NCBI GenBank assembly: GCA_021795255.1
Contig: JAJYPQ010000077.1
Span: forward strand, 1-12,382
Direction of reading: 5' to 3'
DNA: 12,382 bases
Origin: Pseudomonadota bacterium
GTDB taxonomy: Bacteria; Pseudomonadota; Gammaproteobacteria; Acidiferrobacterales; Acidiferrobacteraceae
Under the pieces are notes generated by a model. The model did not search any database and was not told the DNA's origin. It saw only the letters and a list, made by a program, of their open reading frames with translations. Positions 6,264 through 12,382 of this stretch are shown here, piece by piece (position 1 is the first letter of the stretch; each line of letters opens with the position of its first letter). A program made the position numbers and the translations under genes.

Positions 6264-8936
6264 ATGGCTAGGGGCGAGAAACGCCAGTCAGGCGGTGTTG
6301 ATCGGCTTGATCGACTCTATTTTGGGGCCCTTATAGGCCTGGCCGACTTCTCTCGGCGTCGGGCGTGGTGGGTAATCGTGGCCTCGCTCCTGCTTAGCGC
6401 AAGCGCCCTTTATTACACCGTTACCCACTTCGCCATTAGCACCAATATGGGCAAGATGCTATCCCAAGATCTGCCCTTCGAGCGTGCCCAACAACGGTTT
6501 AATAAGGCCTTTCCCGGCCTCAATAAGACCTTGCTGGTCGTCGTGCACAGTGGCTCCCACGCCTTGGCGCGTGAGGACGCGGGACGCTTAGCGGCGTGGT
6601 TGCGTGCCCATGGACGTGGCATCACGCTCGTCAACATTCCAGGAGGAGGACGGTTTTTTGCGCGCGAAGGGCTGATGTACCTCTCGCAAAAGCAGTTGTG
6701 GAAGTTATCCGACCAGTTATCCCAAGCACAGCCTTTCGTGGCGACCCTCGCGGCTCATCCGACTCTTCCCCGTTTCGTGGGGCTTTTAACGGCCGCTCTC
6801 CACCGAGCGCAAAAGCCCGCCCACAATGTGCCGGGGCTTTCCGCAGTGCTCGTGGGGTTTCGCCAAACCCTGAAGGGGCAAGAGCATGACCGTTATGTCG
6901 CGATGCCCTGGGGCCGACTGATGATGGGCGCCGGGTCCACGGGATCGGCGGCTGGCGACAGCTTCGTCGTTGTGAAGCCTCGTTATGACTACCAAGGCGG
7001 GGCCCCGGTGCGGGTCGCTATGAGCAGCATCCGGCAAGGCGCGCAGGCCCTGGGCTTAACGAGTCAACACGGCGTCACGGTGCGTATTACCGGCTCGGCG
7101 GCGCTTGATAACGAACAGGTAGAGACCGTGTCCCAAAGTGCGGGCCTCGCGACCGGCCTTTCTTTGACTTTAGTCCTTGTCATGCTGGCCCTGGGTTTAC
7201 GCAGGGTGCGCTACGTCCTGATCATCTTGGGTACGCTCTTTATGGGCTTGACCTGGACTGCTGCGTTTGCGCTTCTGGTCACAGGACCCCTGAACCTCAT
7301 CTCGGTCGCGTTTGCGGTGTTGTTTGTCGGCCTTGGCGTGGATTTCGGTATCCAGTTTTGTATTCGCTATCAAGAGGAAGGGGCCTTCGGCGACAATGGC
7401 CAGGCGCTGTGCGCCACGGCACGCGGAGTCGGTAGCGCCTTGAGTCTCGCGGCGGTGGCGGCGGCGATTAGCTTTTATTCGTTCGTTCCCACAAGTTACG
7501 CCGGCATTGTAGATCTTGGCATTATCTCGGGGACGGGGATGTTTTTGGCGTTGCTTGCGAACCTCACCGTGACCCCAGCGCTTTTGACCGTTTTCATTAA
7601 TGGCCATGTAGGCGGTCGGCCGCGCGGGCGTCTGCGTGCGCTCTTGGCGCATCTCCCGGTGCATCGTCACCCCCGCGCCGTTGTGTTGGGCGCGGTTGTG
7701 GTTGCCGCGGCCCTGATTCCGCCTATTCTTTCGATCCGTTTTGATTTTGATCCGATGCATCTTCAGAACCCGCACAGTGAGGCGGTAGCGACCTTCGAAA
7801 CCTTGCTAAAACACAGCCGGATATCGCCTTATCCCATCGATATCCTGGAGCCGAGCCTCAAGCGGGCACAGAAAGTGGCAGCTCGTTTACATAAGCTCAA
7901 GACGGTGGGCCGGGTTCTTACGGCCGCAAGTTTTGTCCCGCCACACCAAAACGCCAGGCTTGGGGTGATAGCCCAGATGGCGCTCCTTGTGCCCCCGTTT
8001 TCCATTCACCCGACCCAAGCGAAGCCGGTTTCGGCGAGCCATCTCGCCCAGAGTTTGGGGAGCCTTCAGCATGCCCTTCGGGGCTTTTTGGCGGCGCGGC
8101 CCTCGGGTCCCTTAGCGGCGGCGGCGCGTAAACTTGACGGGACGCTTTCGTCTTATAGAACGCGCTTCGCGAAGCATCCGCCTGCGCTCCGGACTCTTCA
8201 GAAAAGAATTATCGGGACCCTACCCTGGCAGTTGCGTGAACTCGGCTACGCCTTGAACGCGCGGCCGGTGACGCTTGCCACTCTTCCGCCTACGCTGCGG
8301 CGGCAATTCCTGGGTCCGCACGGACAGGCGCGGGTCGAGGTCTTTTCTTCGCTGAACTTGAATCACAACCGGAACATTAGCCGCTTCGCGCGCGCCGTGG
8401 AGAGTGTGGCACCCGATGCGGTCGGCCCGCCGATTCTGTTGGTGCAGGGCGGCCGGGCGGTAGTGGATGCATTCCAGGAGGCAACAGTGATTTCTTTTGT
8501 GCTTATTACGATCGTGCTTTTGCTGACGCTCAGGAGCATCGCCGATGCGTTGACTATCCTTATCCCTTTGATTCTCGCGGCCATGGTCGCCGTGTCCGTG
8601 ATGTGGGGGCTTGGAATCGCTTTTAACCTTGCCAACATTATTGTGTTGCCGCTTCTGATAGGCTTGAGTGTTGCCTTCAGTATTTACTTGGTGGTGCGCT
8701 GGCGGCGCGGCATCGGGACGGCCGTTCTCTTGGATACGACGACCTCGGAGGCCGTGGTGTTCAGCGCGCTGACGACCATGTGTTCCTTTGGTAGTCTCGC
8801 AATCTCCTCAAACCCGGGGATGGCGGTGCTAGGCGAGACCCTATTTATTGCGATGGGAGCGGCTTTGACAACGATCTTATTTGTGCTTCCGGCGCTTTTG
8901 ACGCTGCGCGGGCCAAGAGGCGCCGAGCGTGCCTGA
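6264..8936 (+). CDS. hpnN: HpnN: RND-family (MMPL-type) hopanoid transporter
   Basis: This 890-residue protein has the RND two-fold layout: one N-terminal helix (about 36-57), a large periplasmic loop (58-292), five helices to about 444, a seventh helix (about 472-491), a second loop to about 738, and five helices to about 883. The family length and loop pattern match HpnN, whose Burkholderia structure was solved and which moves hopanoids out of the inner membrane toward the outer membrane. TM4 has GLGVDFGIQF with the conserved Asp (D360). The matching TM10 position reads GLSVAFSIY, with Ala804 in place of Asp. ATG 6264 has AGGAAG six bases upstream and follows hpnK by ten bases. The end overlaps hpnL by eight bases. 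Confidence 0.92.
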   Translation: MARGEKRQSGGVDRLDRLYFGALIGLADFSRRRAWWVIVASLLLSASALYYTVTHFAISTNMGKMLSQDLPFERAQQRFNKAFPGLNKTLLVVVHSGSHALAREDAGRLAAWLRAHGRGITLVNIPGGGRFFAREGLMYLSQKQLWKLSDQLSQAQPFVATLAAHPTLPRFVGLLTAALHRAQKPAHNVPGLSAVLVGFRQTLKGQEHDRYVAMPWGRLMMGAGSTGSAAGDSFVVVKPRYDYQGGAPVRVAMSSIRQGAQALGLTSQHGVTVRITGSAALDNEQVETVSQSAGLATGLSLTLVLVMLALGLRRVRYVLIILGTLFMGLTWTAAFALLVTGPLNLISVAFAVLFVGLGVDFGIQFCIRYQEEGAFGDNGQALCATARGVGSALSLAAVAAAISFYSFVPTSYAGIVDLGIISGTGMFLALLANLTVTPALLTVFINGHVGGRPRGRLRALLAHLPVHRHPRAVVLGAVVVAAALIPPILSIRFDFDPMHLQNPHSEAVATFETLLKHSRISPYPIDILEPSLKRAQKVAARLHKLKTVGRVLTAASFVPPHQNARLGVIAQMALLVPPFSIHPTQAKPVSASHLAQSLGSLQHALRGFLAARPSGPLAAAARKLDGTLSSYRTRFAKHPPALRTLQKRIIGTLPWQLRELGYALNARPVTLATLPPTLRRQFLGPHGQARVEVFSSLNLNHNRNISRFARAVESVAPDAVGPPILLVQGGRAVVDAFQEATVISFVLITIVLLLTLRSIADALTILIPLILAAMVAVSVMWGLGIAFNLANIIVLPLLIGLSVAFSIYLVVRWRRGIGTAVLLDTTTSEAVVFSALTTMCSFGSLAISSNPGMAVLGETLFIAMGAALTTILFVLPALLTLRGPRGAERA
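8915..8920 (+). promoter_or_regulatory. Ribosome binding site of hpnL inside hpnN
   Basis: AAGAGG lies eight bases before GTG 8929 and supports a start inside the end of hpnN. An in-frame ATG at 9010, just before the first membrane helix, has no comparable site. Confidence 0.45.
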
Positions 8937-10014
8937 CGCCCAGCGCCGTGAGCGGGTCAGGCGGGAACCTGGGCGCCGGCTTTCGGCAGTTCGCGGTCGT
9001 TCGTCCTGGATGCCATGGGTCCTGATGGTGGCCGCGGGTATGGGCGCTTTTGCGGTCGTTGATCTCGTCATCCATGTGGGTTGGCAGCGCATTGAACAGA
9101 CCATGGCGGCAGCTGGGTTTGGTCTTTTGTGGGTGATTCCCTTGCGGCTTCTCACTGTGGGGCTTGATACTCGTGGTTGGCGGGCGCTGTTAAAGGTGCG
9201 TCGCCAGGCCTCCTGGGCGGTCCTCTTTTGGCTCGGGATGGTGCGGGACGCCGTGAACACGTTGCTTCCGGTGGCGCGCGTAGGCGGTGAGGTGATTGCG
9301 ATTCGACTCCTCGGGCTTCGGGGGGTCAAGACTTGTACGGCTTCGGCGAGTGTGATCGTCGAGACCAGCGTCACGCTTGTATGGCAGGTGGTGTTGACGG
9401 TGGCTGGTATCGTGGCGCTGCTGCCCTATGTCGGGGCCAGTTTCTTGGTGCCGAAACTGCTTGGGACGGCCGCGCTCGGGGTCTTTGTGGTAGCAGTCTT
9501 TTTGGCCATTCAATTACGTATAGGCTTGGTGCGATTTTTCGAGCGTGTGACTGGCCGGCTTTTCCGCAATCGGCACGTAACGTCCGCGGTGTTACGTAGC
9601 CTTGATTACAAGGTGCGTATTTTGTATAGGCAGCGCGGCGCTTTGCTCCGCTGTGCCATGTGGCAGCTTCTAGGGTTTGTCGCGAGCGCGACTGAGATAT
9701 TCTTGCTCAGTTACCTCATGGACGCTTCACTAAGCCTTATGCAGGTGTTTATTTTTGAGGCCCTGATCCAGGCGCTGCATAGCGTGTCCTTCGCTGTGCC
9801 CGGCGCGCTCGGGATTCAGGAGGGCGGTTTTCTCTTGCTCGGCTCAGTCTTTGGCATCGCTCCCGATATTGCCCTAAGTCTCGCCTTATGCCGTAGGGGC
9901 CGTCAGATCGTGTTGGGTGTACCGGTGCTCATTTCGTGGCAATGGTTCGAGAAGCGCCACAAGCAGAGGGAGTTGCGTGAAGAGCTCGCGACACTTCCAG
10001 CCGTAAGTGGCTAG
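8929..10014 (+). CDS. hpnL: HpnL: polytopic membrane protein, LPG-synthase-TM-like
   Basis: This protein of 361 residues has a basic cytoplasmic start (about 1-26) and about eight hydrophobic segments, beginning at 28-48. It carries the conserved marks of the PF03706-like (lysylphosphatidylglycerol synthase transmembrane) group in hopanoid clusters: RDAVNTLLPVARVGGEVIAIRL in two parts around residues 106-127, PGALGIQEGGFLLLG around 295-309, and LALCRRGRQIVLGVPVLISW near the C-terminus. No soluble transferase domain is attached, so it is not an MprF-type enzyme. Its function is not known; lipid flipping or export in partnership with HpnN is inferred from the eight-base gene overlap. The start is GTG 8929 by the ribosome site. 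ATG 9010 would remove 27 basic residues and keep all helices. Confidence 0.88.
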   Translation: MPDAQRRERVRREPGRRLSAVRGRSSWMPWVLMVAAGMGAFAVVDLVIHVGWQRIEQTMAAAGFGLLWVIPLRLLTVGLDTRGWRALLKVRRQASWAVLFWLGMVRDAVNTLLPVARVGGEVIAIRLLGLRGVKTCTASASVIVETSVTLVWQVVLTVAGIVALLPYVGASFLVPKLLGTAALGVFVVAVFLAIQLRIGLVRFFERVTGRLFRNRHVTSAVLRSLDYKVRILYRQRGALLRCAMWQLLGFVASATEIFLLSYLMDASLSLMQVFIFEALIQALHSVSFAVPGALGIQEGGFLLLGSVFGIAPDIALSLALCRRGRQIVLGVPVLISWQWFEKRHKQRELREELATLPAVSG

Positions 10015-10027
10015 TGCTGGGACCGGG

Positions 10028-10056
10028 TTCAAGAATAGGGCGTTTTATGCTAAAGT
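10028..10056 (+). promoter_or_regulatory. Candidate sigma-70-type promoter for squalene synthase-shc
   Basis: TTCAAG (10028-10033) and TAAAGT (10051-10056) are separated by 17 bases, and TGC precedes the -10, giving an extended -10 element. The hexamer matches are only partial (three and four of six). It lies in the only long gap of the window (10015-10144) and would leave a leader of about 80 bases before ATG 10145. The leader holds a weak bulged hairpin (10081-10100) and a seven-base direct repeat CGGTGTC (10073-10079 and 10088-10094) whose meaning is unclear. No rho-independent terminator is visible after hpnL, so read-through from upstream is also likely. Confidence 0.35.
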
Positions 10057-10144
10057 GCTCGCGGCCCTCAGGCGGTGTCAACCCTCACGGTGTCGTGGGT
10101 AGAGGCGCCAGGATCAATCGGTGCGCTGACCAGGAACGAACGGG

Positions 10145-11218
10145 ATGCTCTTAAACGAGGCGGTGGGTGAGAACGTGGTGTCGTATGACAACGACCGGCA
10201 CTTTCAAGATGCCATGCTCCAGGACGTCTCCCGGACTTTCGCACTGACGATCCCGCAGCTGCCCGCAGCGCTGCGCGACGTTGTCGGAAACGGCTATCTC
10301 CTCTGTCGTATCGTCGATACGATCGAGGACGACTCCCAACTGTCTGCGGCAAAGAAGCGCGAGTTCTGTACGTCCTTCGCCGATGTCGTCAAGCGTGGGG
10401 CTGATGCCACGGTGTTTGCGCGCGCCCTCGACTTAGCGCTTGCCGAGGCCACGCCCACAGCCGAGCGGCTTCTGGTTCGCGAGACCCCGCGTGTGATCAG
10501 AATCGGGGACGGTTTTACCGCGAACCAACGTCAAGCGCTAGAAACTTGCGTTGCGATCATGGCCGAGGGCATGGCCGAGTTTCAGGAGCGCAAAGATGTG
10601 GCCGGTCTCCCCACGCTTTTAGATATGAACCGCTATTGCTATTACGTAGCCGGGGTCGTAGGAGAAATGCTGACCCGGCTATTTTGTGAGTATTCCCCGG
10701 AGATGGCGCGCCATCAGGAGCGGCTTATGGGGCTGGCTGTGGCTTTTGGGCAGACTCTCCAGATGACCAATATCCTCAAGGACATATGGGAGGACCGAGA
10801 GCGGGGGGCGTGCTGGTTGCCGCAAGACGTTTTCGCCCGTTACGGGTTTGATCTGCATGATTTAAAGCCCGGCTGCTCTGGCCCGGGTTTTGCGAGGGGT
10901 CTCGGTGACCTCATAGCCGTGGCCCACAGTCAGGCAAGACAGGCCCTGCAGTACGTATTCTTGATACCTCCGGAGGAGTTGGGTCTGCGAAAGTTCTGCT
11001 TATGGGCCTTAGGAATGGCGGTGCTGACGCTACGGAAGATCGATAAGCGGCGCGATTTCCAAAGTGGGCAGGATGTGAAGATCACGAGACGTAGCGTGAA
11101 GGCGACCATAGCCGTTAGTCAGCTGGCGGTACGTAAGGACTGGCTCTTAAAGGCCTTGTTCTATACGGTGTCAGCTGGAGTCCCCGTGCGCGCGCCGTTC
11201 GTTGTCAGAAGTATGTGA
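10145..11218 (+). CDS. Squalene synthase, single-gene (eukaryote-like farnesyl-diphosphate farnesyltransferase)
   Basis: This 357-residue trans-isoprenyl diphosphate synthase-fold enzyme condenses two farnesyl diphosphates to squalene via presqualene diphosphate. Both Asp-rich motifs are intact: D58-T-I-E-D62-D63 and D213-I-W-E-D217 in NILKDIWEDRERG. SRTFALTIPQLP near the start, GMAEF followed by YCYYVAGVVGEMLTRLF, and FCLWALGMAVLTLRKI all align by eye with the blocks of eukaryotic squalene synthase (YCHYVAGLVG, FCAIPQVMAIATL). The last block is absent or weak in HpnC, HpnD and phytoene synthases, so I call the complete NADPH-using enzyme rather than HpnD. The C-terminal membrane anchor of the eukaryotic enzyme is not evident. 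ATG 10145 has AGGAA eight bases upstream. It is followed by shc after 36 bases, and no hpnC, hpnD or hpnE is in the window. Confidence 0.85.
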   Translation: MLLNEAVGENVVSYDNDRHFQDAMLQDVSRTFALTIPQLPAALRDVVGNGYLLCRIVDTIEDDSQLSAAKKREFCTSFADVVKRGADATVFARALDLALAEATPTAERLLVRETPRVIRIGDGFTANQRQALETCVAIMAEGMAEFQERKDVAGLPTLLDMNRYCYYVAGVVGEMLTRLFCEYSPEMARHQERLMGLAVAFGQTLQMTNILKDIWEDRERGACWLPQDVFARYGFDLHDLKPGCSGPGFARGLGDLIAVAHSQARQALQYVFLIPPEELGLRKFCLWALGMAVLTLRKIDKRRDFQSGQDVKITRRSVKATIAVSQLAVRKDWLLKALFYTVSAGVPVRAPFVVRSM

Positions 11219-11238
11219 CGGGGTGCGCGGCCCTTTCA

Positions 11239-11246
11239 GAGGAAGT
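11239..11246 (+). promoter_or_regulatory. Ribosome binding site of shc
   Basis: AGAGGAAG lies eight bases before ATG 11255 and fixes the start of the cyclase frame. Confidence 0.6.
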
Positions 11247-11254
11247 CACGAGAC

Positions 11255-12382
11255 ATGAAAAGCCAGGGAATTCCGGCGAAAATCCGCGGTACCGTCGATC
11301 CGATCGAAGACGATCTCAGCGGCTTACTACTCGAGACCGCCATAAAGAGCGCGCGCGACGCCTTGCTTTCGCAACAGGCCCAGGAAGGGTATTTGTGCTG
11401 GCCGCTGGAAGCAGATTGTACTATCCCGTCAGAATATATTCTGATGATGCATTTTATGGACGAAGTGGATCGGCCCTTAGAGCTCAAGTTGGCCGCCTAT
11501 ATTCGCAGGCGCCAGATGAAAGAGGGCGGCTGGTCGCTCTATAACGGCGGCCATTTCGACATGAGCGGATCGGTGAAGGCCTACTATGCGCTAAAGCTCG
11601 CGGGCGACGATGTGAACGCCGAGCCCATGGCCCGGGCGCGTGCGCTCATCTTGAGTCATGGGGGCGCTGCGCGTGCCAACGTGTTTACGCGTATCGCCTT
11701 AGCGCAGTTCGGACAGGTGCCGTGGTACGCGATTCCCTTCATGCCCGTCGAGCTTATGCTGGCGCCGCGCTGGTTTCCTATTACGCTGAACAAGGTGTCG
11801 TATTGGTCGCGGACTGTCATGGTTCCGCTTCTGGCGCTTTGTAGTTTGAAGATTAAGGCTCGCAACCCGAGCGGGATCGGTATAAGTGAACTATTTGTGG
11901 TGCCGCCTTATGAGGAGTACCACTATTTTCCTATCCGCTCGTTCACTAACTGGGTTCTGTTCCGGCTTGAGCGCTTGGGCCTTAAGCTCGAACGTTTTAT
12001 TCCGGGGAGGATACGAGCTCGGGCACTCAAGAAGGCCGAGGCCTGGGTGGTCGAGCGATTGAACGGGACTGGCGGCTTGGGGGCGATTTTTCCTGCCATG
12101 GTCAATGCCTATGAGCTGCTCGGGGCCTTGGGCTACGCCCCCGACCATGTGTATCGCCGCACCGCATTATTGGCCATTCAACGGCTGTTGCTTGTCGGCG
12201 AGGACGAGGCATATTGCCAACCTTGCGTCTCTCCGATATGGGATACAGGACTTGCGTGCCTGGCCCTGCAAGCGGCTGATCGAGAGGGCACGAGACCTCC
12301 GGTTTTTCGGGCCTTGTCTTGGATGCGGGAGCGCCAGCTTTTGGACCAGCCTGGCGATTGGCGGGAGAGAAAGCCCGACCTT
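11255..12382 (+). CDS. shc: Squalene-hopene cyclase, N-terminal part (cut by window end)
   Basis: The frame runs from ATG 11255 to the last base without a stop, 376 residues of an expected 650 or so. The enzyme cyclises squalene to hopene/hopanol as a monotopic inner-membrane protein. Visible family features are the N-terminal block GYLCWPLEAD followed by TIPSEYILMMHFM, a QW-type repeat KEGGWSLYNGGHFDMSGSVKAYYALKL in parts around residues 89-115, the P-W-Y-A-I-P-F-M-P-V-E-L segment, NPSGIGISELF, a second repeat GGLGAIFPAMVNAYELLGALG, and SPIWDTGLACLALQAAD (W329-D330-T331). By spacing from the Alicyclobacillus enzyme (W312 to D374-D377), the catalytic DxDD motif should lie about 15 residues past the window. 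The last visible residues (GDWRERKPDL) match the lead-in to it. The last gene in view, it follows squalene synthase closely and is presumably co-transcribed. Confidence 0.95.
   Translation, partial: MKSQGIPAKIRGTVDPIEDDLSGLLLETAIKSARDALLSQQAQEGYLCWPLEADCTIPSEYILMMHFMDEVDRPLELKLAAYIRRRQMKEGGWSLYNGGHFDMSGSVKAYYALKLAGDDVNAEPMARARALILSHGGAARANVFTRIALAQFGQVPWYAIPFMPVELMLAPRWFPITLNKVSYWSRTVMVPLLALCSLKIKARNPSGIGISELFVVPPYEEYHYFPIRSFTNWVLFRLERLGLKLERFIPGRIRARALKKAEAWVVERLNGTGGLGAIFPAMVNAYELLGALGYAPDHVYRRTALLAIQRLLLVGEDEAYCQPCVSPIWDTGLACLALQAADREGTRPPVFRALSWMRERQLLDQPGDWRERKPDL

Noticed and set aside
7197..7775. A 192-codon open frame on the minus strand inside hpnN
   Set aside because: It lies wholly antisense to a well-supported membrane-protein gene, its translation is Arg/His/Gln-rich with no family resemblance, and it has no ribosome site. 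It is a by-product of codon use.
8877..9374. A 165-codon minus-strand open frame across the hpnN-hpnL junction
   Set aside because: The translation is Ser/Thr/Arg/Pro-rich low-complexity and antisense to two conserved genes.
9993..10019. Short inverted repeats around the hpnL stop (CACTT/AAGTG, AGCC/GGCT, CCAGC/GCTGG) as a possible terminator
   Set aside because: The stems are only four to five bases, mutually exclusive, and have no following T run.
11215..11544. A + strand frame whose GTG overlaps the squalene synthase stop as GTGA, mimicking translational coupling
   Set aside because: It is out of frame with the cyclase, whose conserved motifs begin at 11255, and its translation is highly Arg-rich and not protein-like.

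Overview
This window is the core of a bacterial hopanoid (bacterial sterol-like lipid) locus. Every gene I can support lies on the + strand, packed head to tail with gaps or overlaps of a few to about 40 bases, except for one 130-base gap. The order is hpnB (3' end only), hpnM (MlaC-like), mlaA/vacJ-like lipoprotein, hpnA, hpnI, hpnJ, hpnK, hpnN, hpnL, a one-gene squalene synthase, and shc (squalene-hopene cyclase, cut by the right edge). The DNA is moderately GC-rich and the set includes Mla-type outer-membrane genes, so the host is a Gram-negative proteobacterium. The squalene synthase type together with hpnIJK makes a gammaproteobacterial or Acidithiobacillia-like host plausible, but I cannot name a species.

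Layout. 1-223 is the membrane-anchored C-terminus of an HpnB glycosyltransferase. 262-1818 holds two envelope lipid-transport genes: a secreted MlaC-like carrier (HpnM) and an MlaA-like outer-membrane lipoprotein. 1837-6253 holds the side-chain genes: HpnA (SDR epimerase/reductase-like) and the HpnI-HpnJ-HpnK trio that builds glucosaminyl and cyclitol-ether head groups on bacteriohopanetetrol. 6264-10014 holds two polytopic membrane proteins with overlapping genes: HpnN (RND hopanoid transporter) and HpnL (PF03706-like). A 130-base gap with a candidate promoter follows. 10145-12382 holds the backbone enzymes: squalene synthase, then squalene-hopene cyclase, whose reading frame is open to the last base.

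How they fit together. Squalene synthase makes squalene from farnesyl diphosphate, and Shc cyclises it to hopene. Adenosylhopane synthase (HpnH) and HpnG, needed to add and process the C5 ribose-derived side chain, are not in the window and should lie nearby or elsewhere. HpnI, K and J then decorate the side chain. HpnN, HpnM and MlaA together look like a route from the inner membrane through the periplasm to the outer membrane.

The families are known, so I do not see a wholly new system. The parts that most deserve a second look are the MlaC/MlaA pair linked to HpnN, the single-gene eukaryote-type squalene synthase in place of hpnCDE, the missing second-half Asp in HpnN, the doubtful C-terminus of the MlaA-like protein, and the possible internal promoter that would separate backbone synthesis from decoration and export. 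No tRNA, rRNA, CRISPR array or insertion sequence was recognised.
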